Shown here in pieces: positions 8,806 through 16,530 of a stretch of DNA of 64,000 nt (position 1 is the stretch's first letter; each line of letters starts with the position of its first letter). The DNA is from Micrococcales bacterium (GTDB lineage Bacteria; Actinomycetota; Actinomycetes; S36-B12; UBA10799), in NCBI GenBank assembly GCA_016703125.1, contig JADJCR010000005.1, positions 1-64,000 on the forward strand. The letters run 5' to 3'. Both the position numbers and the translations under genes were made by a program. Under the pieces are notes generated by a model. That model made no database searches. It was not told where the DNA came from and was given only the letters and a program-made list of their open reading frames with translations.

Positions 8806-8877
8806 GGGCGATTGGCGCAGTGGTAGCGCGCTTCGTTCACACCGAAGAGGTCACTGGTTCGAACCCAGTATCGCCCA
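8806..8877 (+). tRNA. tRNA-Val (anticodon CAC)
   Basis: It has acceptor GGGCGAT/ATCGCCC with discriminator A, anticodon stem CTTCG/CGAAG and loop TTCACAC (anticodon CAC, reading GUG), and T-loop GGTTCGAACCC. It differs from the GAC isoacceptor at 5713 mainly in the anticodon arm, where the stem change is compensated. The 3' flank is also similar. Confidence 0.96.
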
Positions 8878-8970
8878 CCGAGTGAAATGCCTGATCAGAG
8901 GCACATTCCGGCCACTCCTCAACAGTCCGCGTCCAACAATGCGTGCAACTACGAGCCGGATCTGGTGAGT
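8878..8970 (+). repeat. Conserved 3' flank of tRNA-Val(CAC), paralogous to 5621-5712
   Basis: It begins with GTGAAATGCCTGATCAGAGG and CACATTCCGGC, then diverges in the middle, and ends ACGAGCCGGATCTGGTGAGT. The blocks and spacing match the sequence 3' of tRNA-Val(GAC). No gene overlaps it. Confidence 0.75.
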
Positions 8971-9041
8971 CATTTCCACATCCGTGTGGTGCAATACGCA
9001 CGCCCGGTCGGTGGGCTGGGCGGTACCCTTGAGCCCAGGGG

Positions 9042-10663
9042 ATGTGGCAAATGGCCCACGGTTCGAGCAAGTTCGCAGCGGTTGTGCTGTCGGCCTCGTG
9101 CCTGACCGCGGGGCTGTTCGTCTCGCCGGCCCCCGGGTGGCCGGGGTCGGCGGGTGGCCCGATGATACTGACGGGACGGCCGGAGTCGGTGTCCGCGGCC
9201 CGTGTGAAGCCGGGCCGGATCGAGGTCACGGTCACGATGAACACGTATCTGAGCGGTAAGCCCCGTATCACAATCACCGGAGTCCGGGGCCGGGCCAAGG
9301 GCAAGACGAAGACCGTCCGGGCGCGAAGCCGTACTGTCGTGAAGGCCCTGCCGCCCGGCCGATACAAGGTCTCCGCGAAGACGATCACCATCCGCAAGCG
9401 CATCATCATCCCTCGGGTCACTCCGGCCCGCGTCACATTGACCCGCAATCGCGGCGCCGCAGTCCTGGTGCGTTACGTGATGCCGGGCGTCCCCGACTAC
9501 TCCCAGGGGTACGAGTCCACACCCGTGGCGGTGGCAACGGACGCCAGGTTCGGCACGGTCACCGCCGGCGCGACGCACTCGTGCGGGATCGACTGGGCCG
9601 GCAAAGGGTGGTGCTGGGGCAACGACGATAAGGGGCGCCTCGGGGACGGCAAGGACGATCAGGCGACGGAGTACAGACCCGTGGCGGTCGCCGGGAAGCA
9701 CAGGTTCACGACCCTCACGGCCGCCTTCTCCCACACATGCGGGATCGACCCTGCTGGGAAGGCGTGGTGTTGGGGCTCCGACGCAGACGGCAAACTCGGC
9801 GACGGTGACGACGATCAGGCGTCCGAGTACAGCCCGGTGGCGGTGGCCGGGGGTCACACGTTCACGACCCTGGCCGGCGGAAATACACAGACGTGCGGGG
9901 TCGACACGGCGGGCAAGGCCTGGTGCTGGGGCCGTGACGATCGCGGCCAGGTCGGGGACGGCGACGACGGCCAGGGCAACAAGTACGTTCCGGTCGCAGT
10001 CGCCTCGGCCGTCACGTTCACCACCGTCACCGCCGGCGATCTGCACTCGTGCGGGGTCGACACGACCGGAAAGGCATGGTGCTGGGGCGCAGACTACTCC
10101 GGGAGTCTCGGCGATGGCGATGCCGTGCACCCCTTCGAATACAGTCTGGTGCCCGTGGCGGTGGCCGGGGGACATACGTTCACCACCGTCACCGCGGGCC
10201 ACAACCACACGTGCGGGATCGACACGACGGGGGCGGCGTGGTGCTGGGGTCCCGACGTCGACGGGCAGCTCGGAGACGGCGACGAAGGGTACTGGCAAGG
10301 GTTCGAACTCGCGCCGGCGCCGGTGGCGGGGGCACTTGTTCGCAACCTTGACCGCCGGCGTCCACCACACGTGTGGGATCGACTGGAGCGGGACGGCGTG
10401 GTGCTGGGGCGCAGACGGTTCCGGCCGACTTGGCGACGGCGAGGAATACGGCGTCGGTCAATACCAACCTTCCGAGTCCGCGCCCGTACTGGTGGCCGGG
10501 GGACACACGTGGACCGTCCTGGCTGGCGGCGGCGAGCACACGTGCGGCTCCGACACAACCGGGGCGACGTGGTGTTGGGGCGACGACCACTTGGGTCAGG
10601 TCGGCGACGGCGACGAGTACGTACCACCCTTCTGAGCACCAGGTGGTGCCCAAGCGACACTGA
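9042..10663 (+). CDS. Secreted RCC1-repeat (beta-propeller) protein, frameshifted
   Basis: This is an exported protein predicted to fold as an RCC1-type beta-propeller. A signal peptide (FAAVVLSASCLTAGLFVSPAPG) starts about residue 11. Residues about 65-150 form an N-terminal domain shared with the CAP-domain protein at 37102. Then come at least seven repeats of about 50 residues, each with a cysteine-containing H(S/T)CG(I/V)D..G..WCWG core, a GDGDD loop and a PVAVA strand. The two Cys per repeat suggest disulfide stapling outside the cell. Two indels occur, near 10330 and 10625. With both repaired, the protein ends in PSEHQVVPKRH at 10663. Substrate or partner is unknown; such propellers usually bind proteins. 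Confidence 0.75.
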
Positions 10664-10932
10664 GACCACCGCCAGCAGGGCGCCCTGGACCTTCACCGGG
10701 GTGGGGGGCTTCGTGTTGTCCGCCCAGAACGTCGGACTTGACCCCACGGTGTGGGGAGTCGCCAGCAGGTCACGCGCGGTGACTGGAGACGGGTGGGTGT
10801 CGTCGGTCGCCGACCTTGCACGGCATCAAGGCCCTGCGCGAGATGCTGCGGTGGGTTTCCGGCTTTCCCCCACACGCCGGGGCCCTCCCTGGAATGCTCG
10901 GTAAGACACGCAAGGCAGCCCGGGGAGTCAGA

Positions 10933-12744
10933 GTGAGCGAAACCGTAACGATGGTCAAGGACCTGCAGAAGTGGGCCGAGGTGGCCCCGGACCGGCCCGC
11001 CCTGCACGGAGGCGAGCCAGACGCGCTCACGACCTGGACGTGGGCCCAGTATCGCGATGCGGTGCAGGGTGTCGGCAGGGCACTCATCGCTCTGGGCGTC
11101 CAGCCGGGTGACACCGTCGCGATCATCGCCAACAACCGGCCGGAGTGGCTGATCGCGGACCTGGGGATCCTCGCGGCCGGCGCCGTGCCGACGCCGATCT
11201 ACGTGACGAACACGGCCGAGCAGGTCGCATGGGTCGCCAACCACTGCCAGGCCGAGATCGTCGTCGCCGACACCAAGGAGCAGTACGAGAAGTTCGTCGC
11301 AGAACGCCCGAAACTGGAGTTCCTCCAGAAGGTCGTCCTCATGGACGACGTGCAGGGACGCGATCCCGAGTGGGCGCTGTCATGGGAGGAGTTCCTGGCG
11401 CTGGGCGAGGGGGGCGACAACGCCGGACTGTCCGCCCGCATCGACGCCGCACAGCCCGACGACATGGTCATGCTGTGCTACACCTCCGGCACCACCGGGG
11501 AGCCCAAGGGCGTGCAGGTCACTCACCGCGGCTGGAACGCCGTGCTGGACTCGGTGATCGCGGGTTTCGAGCCGATCCGAGAACTCCAGGAGCGTTCCAT
11601 CTCCTATCTGCCGCTATGCCACATCGCCGAGCACATCATGACGCTGGGCCTGCAATCGAAGCAGGGCGTCGAGGTCTTCATGTGCGACGACGTCCTGAAG
11701 GTACGGGACTTCCTGCCGGTGGCCCGACCGACCCTGTTCCTCGCTGTTCCCCGGGTGTGGGAGAAGTTCGAAGCCGCCCTGCGTGCCCGCCTGGCCGAGG
11801 CCACGGGCATCAAGGCCAAGCTGGCCGAGTGGGCTCTGGCCACCGAGTTGGCGGCCTTCCAAGCCGACATCGCCGCAGGTGAGAAGACCGGCGGCTTCCG
11901 GCGGGCGCTGGCCAACAAACTGGTGATTTCGAAGATCAAGGACGCGCTGGGCCTGGACCAGGTCTGGGCGTGTCTGAGCGGGTCCGCGCCGATGAACCCG
12001 CACACACAGGACTTCTTCGCGTCGCTGGGCCTGCCCATCCACGATGTCTACGGCTCCACGGAATCCACAGCTGTTATCTCCATCGCGCCATATGGACTGC
12101 CCCGCTCGGGAACGGTGGGCAAACCGATCTCGTGCGTGGAACTGCGGATCGCCGACGACGGCGAGATCCTGGGCCGAGGACCGAGCATGACGCCGGGGTA
12201 CTTCCACAGCCCCGAACTGACGGCCGAACTCATCGACGAAGAGGGTTGGCTGCACACCGGTGATGTGGGAGTCCTGGACGACGACGGGTTCCTGCATATC
12301 ACCGACCGCAAGAAGGACCTGTTCAAGACCAGCGGCGGCAAGTACGTGGCACCGCAGATGCTCGAGGCGCGGCTGAAGCGGATCCGGGGTGTGGGCGAGG
12401 CGGTCACCGTCGGTGATGGCCGCAAGTACATCTCGGCCCTGCTGACCCTGGACCCGGACAACGCCGGGAAGCTCGCGGCCGACCTCGGGATCGGGTTCTC
12501 CGGCGACCTCGCCGCACTGTCGGTCGATCCGGCGCTCGTCACCTACATCGATGAGCAAGTGGCCGTGGTCAACTCCGAACTGGCGCGCTTCGAGCAGATC
12601 AAGAAGGTCGCGATCCTGCCGGAGGAACTGTCGATGGAGGCGGGGGAACTGACACCCACCATGAAGTTGAAGCGCAGGGCGATCAGTCAGGCGCACGCCG
12701 ACACGATTGCGGCGTTGTACGACGAGCCGCCGGCGAGTTCATAG
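10933..12744 (+). CDS. fadD: Long-chain fatty-acid CoA ligase (AMP-binding)
   Basis: This enzyme activates long-chain fatty acids to acyl-CoA through an acyl-adenylate. The 603-residue product has the AMP-binding signature MLCYTSGTTGEPKGVQVTH, YLPLCHIAEH, the VYGSTEST adenine-binding segment, EEGWLHTGDVG and ITDRKKDLFKTSGGKYV, with the hinge Asp and the catalytic Lys near the C-terminus (TPTMKLKRR). The length and the FKTSGGKYV motif fit the bacterial long-chain group (FadD15-like). I start it at GTG 10933, after a GGGGAG ribosome site, rather than the longer in-frame opening from 10816. It overlaps the opposing amidohydrolase by 6 nt at the tail. Confidence 0.88.
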   Translation: MSETVTMVKDLQKWAEVAPDRPALHGGEPDALTTWTWAQYRDAVQGVGRALIALGVQPGDTVAIIANNRPEWLIADLGILAAGAVPTPIYVTNTAEQVAWVANHCQAEIVVADTKEQYEKFVAERPKLEFLQKVVLMDDVQGRDPEWALSWEEFLALGEGGDNAGLSARIDAAQPDDMVMLCYTSGTTGEPKGVQVTHRGWNAVLDSVIAGFEPIRELQERSISYLPLCHIAEHIMTLGLQSKQGVEVFMCDDVLKVRDFLPVARPTLFLAVPRVWEKFEAALRARLAEATGIKAKLAEWALATELAAFQADIAAGEKTGGFRRALANKLVISKIKDALGLDQVWACLSGSAPMNPHTQDFFASLGLPIHDVYGSTESTAVISIAPYGLPRSGTVGKPISCVELRIADDGEILGRGPSMTPGYFHSPELTAELIDEEGWLHTGDVGVLDDDGFLHITDRKKDLFKTSGGKYVAPQMLEARLKRIRGVGEAVTVGDGRKYISALLTLDPDNAGKLAADLGIGFSGDLAALSVDPALVTYIDEQVAVVNSELARFEQIKKVAILPEELSMEAGELTPTMKLKRRAISQAHADTIAALYDEPPASS

Positions 12745-13551
12745 GGCGAACACCCGCCGCGCATTCCCGCCCAGGAAGGCAGTCCGCTGCTCCTCGTCGA
12801 GACCGAGTTCGTCGAGGCGGGCCAGAGCCCGCTCCGGAGTCATCATCGGGTAGTTCGAGCCGAAGAGGACCTTGTGACGTCCGCGGCCCTTCAGGTACGC
12901 GACGAGTTCGCCGGGGTACCGATGGGCGGCATAGGCGCTGGTGTCGATGTACACGTTCGGGTGCTTGTCGGCGACGGCGATCATCTCGGTCGTCCACGGG
13001 TATCCGATGTGGCCGCAGACGATGACCAGTTCTGGGAAGTCGATGGCCACTTGGTCGATGTACGGTATCGGCCGGCCGGTCTCGGAGGGTCGCAGCGGCC
13101 CGGTATGACCGACCTGGGTACAGAACGGGATGCCGAGGTCGACGCAGGCGGCGTACAGCGGGTAGTACAAGCGGTCGGTGGGCGGCGACTCCCACAGCCA
13201 CGGCAAGACCCGCAGACCGACGAAGCCCTCATCCACCCGCCGACGCAACTCGCGCACAGCCCGCATCGGTTCCCGCAGGTCCACACTTGCGACCCCCCGC
13301 AATCGGTCCGGGAACTGCGCGACGTACCCGCGGACCTCGTCGTTCTCGATCAGCGGGCCGCCGGGCCCGTACCAAGCCGACGTCAGTGCGAGCGTGACAC
13401 CCGCCGCGTCCATTGCCGACAGCGTCACCTCTGGCGGGATCGGCTCCTCGAGTTGACCCTCGATCCCTATCCAACGTCGCAGGGGGGCGAACATCTCGTC
13501 ATTGGCGAACCGCAGGGTGGGGTGTTGTATCCAGGCATCGACGATCTGCAT
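12739..13551 (-). CDS. Amidohydrolase-2 family protein (ACMSD-like TIM barrel)
   Basis: This is a metal-dependent hydrolase or decarboxylase of the amidohydrolase-2 group. The 270-residue barrel contains VGLRVLPWLWESPPTD, PFCTQVGHTGPLRPSE (a metal-ligand His), VIVCGHIGYPW (second His) and VLFGSNYPMMTPERAL, whose position normally carries the catalytic Asp (SDYP in many members, here SNYP). The first HxH motif, near the N-terminus, is not obvious: the start reads MQIVDAWIQHPTL, with WIQHP where DxHxH is usual. The Asn and the weak HxH suggest an altered metal centre. ATG 13551 is chosen because the longer opening upstream has no domain similarity. Substrate unknown. Confidence 0.75.
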   Translation of the reverse strand: MQIVDAWIQHPTLRFANDEMFAPLRRWIGIEGQLEEPIPPEVTLSAMDAAGVTLALTSAWYGPGGPLIENDEVRGYVAQFPDRLRGVASVDLREPMRAVRELRRRVDEGFVGLRVLPWLWESPPTDRLYYPLYAACVDLGIPFCTQVGHTGPLRPSETGRPIPYIDQVAIDFPELVIVCGHIGYPWTTEMIAVADKHPNVYIDTSAYAAHRYPGELVAYLKGRGRHKVLFGSNYPMMTPERALARLDELGLDEEQRTAFLGGNARRVFAL

Positions 13552-13685
13552 GAACCTGCCAACCGGACTAGATCTGCTTCTCCCCCAGATGCTATTCCGC
13601 CGCCGACCACGAAGCGCCCTCAAGACCACCGCCGCGGGCCAGTCGCTCACTGTGCCGTTCGCCAACTCCTGGGTCTGTCCGGAAG

Positions 13686-15044
13686 TCAGCGACGGGCGTA
13701 TTCCGCCAGGAACACCGCCTCCGCGACGATCGAATCGCGCAGTTCCTTCAGGTGGATGCTCTCGTTGGGGGCGTGGATCCTGGCCAGCGGGTCCTGCGCG
13801 CCGACGCCGAGGACTTCGAGATCCGGGAACGCCTCCAGCAGGTTTGCCACGAACGGGACCGCGCCGCCCACACCCTGCTGGGTCGACGGCGTGCCGTAGG
13901 CGAACTCCATGGCCGCGGAGAAGGCGTCATAGCCACGCCCGCCGACGGGTACCGCGGAACCGTTGGCCGGCGGTCCCGGTTCGAACGACACCGCGACGCC
14001 GAACGGGGCGTGATCCTGCACGTGGCGGCGCAGGAGTTCGGTCGCCTGCTCGGCGTCCTGGGCGGCGGGTATACGCACGCTGATCTTGGCGCGGGCGCTG
14101 GGGATGATGGCGTTCGGCGCTGTCGCCACGGCCGGCGCGTCGAGTCCGACGACGGTCACCGACGGCTTCGAATACAACCGGGAGGCGACGCTGCCCGAAC
14201 CGATCAGCGGCACGTCGGGCAGGACGCCGGCGAGTTCCCGGTAAGCATCCTCCGGGAAGTCGGCTCCCTGCCAGTCCGAGCCCTCGATGCCGGCGATGGC
14301 GCAGTTCCCGTGATCGTCCTGGAGGGTGCCGAGGAGTTTGATGAGGACCATCAGGGCATCGGGCGCAGGCCCGCCGAACACCCCGCTGTGGCGCGGCTCG
14401 GCCAACGTGTCCACGGTGACGATGCCTTCGATGATGCCGCGTAACTCGGTGGTGAACGTCGGCTGGCCGATCTCAACGTTGCCCATGTCCCCGATCACGG
14501 CCGCGTCCACGTCGGCGAATGCCTCGGGTCGGGTCTGCGGCCACTCCTCGAAGTCCCCGCCGTTCTCCTCCTCACCTTCGAAAAGGATGCGAAGCGACAC
14601 CGGTGGAGTGCCGCCGAAGGCTCGCAGCACGGAGATGTGGGTGATGACTCCGGACTTGTCGTCGGCTGCACCGCGGCCGTACAGGCGGCCGTCACGTTCC
14701 TGCGCGGTGAACGGCTGGCTGTGCCACTTCGTGTCGTCGCCGGCCGGTTGCACGTCGTAGTGGGAATACAGCAGGACCAGTGGAGCACCCGCGGGTCCGG
14801 GGATGTCGGCGCGCACTGTGGGCACTCCGCTGGAACTGGGGATCAACTGCGGTTCGGCGCCGGCTTGACGGAGCAATTCGGCGCACGCGTGCGCACACCG
14901 GATCACCTCGTCGGAGTCGTATCCGGGGAAGTTCACCGAGGGGATGGCCACGAGGGCCTCGAGGTCGGCACGCACCTGTGGCATCAGGTCGTCAACACGT
15001 GCAGCGAGGGCGTCTGCGGTGTCCTGGGGTGTCTGCAGTGGCAT
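13686..15044 (-). CDS. M20-family dipeptidase/zinc peptidase
   Basis: This is a cytoplasmic di-zinc peptidase of the M20 family, probably a broad-specificity dipeptidase. In the 452-residue protein, metal ligands and catalytic residues lie in YSHYDVQPAGD (His, Asp), YGRGAADDKSG (bridging Asp), FEGEEENG (general-base Glu and ligand Glu) and, near the end, ARIHAPNESI (last His). The lid domain lies between about residues 190 and 340. The length and the PNESI ending match the carnosinase-like branch (PRK08201-type). It is an intact single frame, unlike the M20 peptidase at 3327. It stands alone between the amidohydrolase and the divergent VOC gene. Confidence 0.87.
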   Translation of the reverse strand: MPLQTPQDTADALAARVDDLMPQVRADLEALVAIPSVNFPGYDSDEVIRCAHACAELLRQAGAEPQLIPSSSGVPTVRADIPGPAGAPLVLLYSHYDVQPAGDDTKWHSQPFTAQERDGRLYGRGAADDKSGVITHISVLRAFGGTPPVSLRILFEGEEENGGDFEEWPQTRPEAFADVDAAVIGDMGNVEIGQPTFTTELRGIIEGIVTVDTLAEPRHSGVFGGPAPDALMVLIKLLGTLQDDHGNCAIAGIEGSDWQGADFPEDAYRELAGVLPDVPLIGSGSVASRLYSKPSVTVVGLDAPAVATAPNAIIPSARAKISVRIPAAQDAEQATELLRRHVQDHAPFGVAVSFEPGPPANGSAVPVGGRGYDAFSAAMEFAYGTPSTQQGVGGAVPFVANLLEAFPDLEVLGVGAQDPLARIHAPNESIHLKELRDSIVAEAVFLAEYARR

Positions 15045-15136
15045 GTGTGCACACTACGGCGCAGCCCGGTGAGGCTGCCCGTCTAACGCGGTCCGTGGCC
15101 CGGTTACAGCACCGGAATCTGGCTAGGCTCTGGGGC

Positions 15137-15550
15137 ATGGTGACGCTCAACTCCATGGCCCCGGTCCTGCCTGTGCGCGACGTGTTGGCGGCGCTGGACA
15201 ACTACGCCCTGCTTGGCTTCCGGGCCAAGCCCTACCAGCGCGCGGAGGTGGTCGAGGGCAGGCATGTCACGGAGGTGCTGTACGGCTTCCTCTTCCGGGA
15301 CGGCCTGCAGATCCACTTGTGCCAGGTGGCGGAGGTGGACGCGACGACCAACCTCAGCGAGGTGTACCTGTACGTCGACGATGCGCCGGCCCTGCACGCG
15401 CAGTGGCGCGATTCCGGCGCTGTGGGGTCGTTCATCGAACCGACCGACACCGAGTACGGCCTGGCGGAGGGCGCCTACATGGACCCGGATGGGAACTCCT
15501 TGCGGTACGGGTCGTGGCTGCCCGGGTACCCGAAGTCCGTTCAGACCTGA
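15137..15550 (+). CDS. VOC/glyoxalase-bleomycin resistance superfamily protein
   Basis: A single vicinal-oxygen-chelate domain of 137 residues. VLPVRDVLAALDNYALLGF is the first beta-alpha-beta module and GLAEGAYMDPDGNSLRYGSW the second, with the C-terminal metal-ligand position at DPDGN. The HLCQVAEVD strand supplies an internal His. Members include glyoxalases, dioxygenases and drug-binding proteins, so the substrate cannot be assigned. ATG 15137 fits the family start. The stop overlaps the start of the DinB gene by 1 nt (TGATG), so the two are translationally coupled and may share a detoxification role. Confidence 0.78.
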   Translation: MVTLNSMAPVLPVRDVLAALDNYALLGFRAKPYQRAEVVEGRHVTEVLYGFLFRDGLQIHLCQVAEVDATTNLSEVYLYVDDAPALHAQWRDSGAVGSFIEPTDTEYGLAEGAYMDPDGNSLRYGSWLPGYPKSVQT

Positions 15551-16137
15551 TGGCGGATCACAAGGCAGTGCTCCACGAGTACCTGCAGACCGGCCGGCAG
15601 GTTCTGCTGGACAAACTCGACGGGGTGTCGGAGTACGACGCCCGGCGGCCACTGGTTCCCACCGGCACGAACCTGCTCGGCATCGTCAAGCATGTGGCCA
15701 GTGTCGAGGCGGGCTACCTCGGGGACTGCTTCGAACGGCCGTTCGATCAGGAGTTCCCATGGTTCGCCGACGATGCGGAGTGGAATGCGGATATGTGGGC
15801 CACCGCGGAAGAGTCGCGGGCGTCGATCGTCGATCTGTACCACCGGGTGTGGCGGCACTCTGACGCCACCATCGAAGCGCTCGATCTGGATGCCTCCGGA
15901 CACGTGCCGTGGTGGCGCGAGGGACGTCGCGACGTCACGCTGCAGCAGATCCTCGTCCACATGATCGCCGAGACCCACCGGCACGCCGGCCATGCGGACA
16001 TCGTGCGGGAGATGATCGACGGCGAGGTGGGCTGGCGCAAGGACAGTGCCGTGATGCCGCCGGCGGACGCGCAATGGTGGGCGGAGTATCGGGAGCGGTT
16101 GGAGCAGGTCGCGCGGGAGGTCGCCCGGGGAGGGTGA
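15550..16137 (+). CDS. DinB-family (DUF664) putative metal-dependent thiol transferase
   Basis: This 195-residue protein has the DinB/YfiT four-helix fold, whose actinobacterial members include bacillithiol- and mycothiol-dependent transferases. The typical His triad is visible: IVKHVASVEAGYL (first His) and HMIAETHRHAGHADIVREM (second and third His), the latter matching the H...H..GHADI pattern of DUF664. The window also encodes mshC, the mycothiol ligase, so a mycothiol-dependent role is plausible but only inferred. The start overlaps the VOC stop by 1 nt. Downstream lies the duplicated intergenic repeat, so this probably ends the operon. Confidence 0.75.
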   Translation: MADHKAVLHEYLQTGRQVLLDKLDGVSEYDARRPLVPTGTNLLGIVKHVASVEAGYLGDCFERPFDQEFPWFADDAEWNADMWATAEESRASIVDLYHRVWRHSDATIEALDLDASGHVPWWREGRRDVTLQQILVHMIAETHRHAGHADIVREMIDGEVGWRKDSAVMPPADAQWWAEYRERLEQVAREVARGG

Positions 16138-16173
16138 CACCGGCGTATGGTGCTGGGGCTCCTCCGGGCCTCC

Positions 16174-16285
16174 TGAGCGCGGCCGGTTTCTCAGGGCGTT
16201 AGCGATCCGGTTGGTGGGGAGAGATGCGGACGGTGTGTTTCGCTCCCGGGTATCCGGTTCGCTAACGCCTTGAGGTGGGGAGAGT
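16174..16285 (+). repeat. Intergenic repeat, copy 1 (112 bp)
   Basis: It is nearly identical to 16306-16417 (offset 132 bp, about four mismatches). Each copy carries inverted arms, GGCGTTAGCGATCCGG (16195-16210) and CCGGTTCGCTAACGCC (16254-16269), which pair with one mismatch around a roughly 43-nt middle containing TTCGCTCCCGGGTATCCGG. The TCGCTCCCGG core recurs near 38.0-38.5 kb and 59.8-59.9 kb. Confidence 0.85.
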
Positions 16286-16305
16286 CCGCGGGTTAGAGGC
16301 GTGCT

Positions 16306-16417
16306 TGAGCGCGTCCGGTTTCACAGGGCGTTAGCGATCCGGTTGTTGGGGAGAGATGCGGACGGTGTGTTTCGCTCCCGGGTATCCGGTTCGCTAACGC
16401 CTTGAGGTGGGGAGAGT
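16306..16417 (+). repeat. Intergenic repeat, copy 2 (112 bp)
   Basis: Second copy of the element at 16174-16285, with the same inverted arms (16327-16342 and 16386-16401). The unit is flanked by GGGGAGAG words. The pair fills the gap between the DinB gene and the amidase promoter region. Confidence 0.85.
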
Positions 16418-16438
16418 GGCCCCAGCCGACAAAATGTC

Positions 16439-16452
16439 ATAATGTCGATTAT
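16439..16452 (+). promoter_or_regulatory. AT-rich palindrome upstream of the amidase, candidate operator
   Basis: ATAAT-GTCG-ATTAT is a perfect 5-bp inverted repeat within the AT-rich run ACAAAATGTCATAATGTC, which stands out in this GC-rich DNA. It lies about 80 bp before the amidase start. It could be a regulator site or a -10 region; no regulator gene is adjacent. Confidence 0.3.
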
Positions 16453-16530
16453 CGGTCAACCATACGAGGCCCCCTGGGCCCTGCGGTGAACGCGGCCACA
16501 ATTGTCACGGGCGCGGCTAGGCTGACAGCC

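Noticed and set aside
8970..10747. Long minus-strand frames opposite the RCC1 gene
   Set aside because: The plus strand has clear RCC1 repeats. The antisense frames stay open only because of the periodic GC-rich sequence.
10816..10932. N-terminal extension of the acyl-CoA ligase
   Set aside because: The extra 39 residues have no similarity to the family, and GTG 10933 has a good ribosome site.
13552..13665. N-terminal extension of the amidohydrolase
   Set aside because: The 38 extra residues are Arg-rich and unlike the family; ATG 13551 starts the domain.
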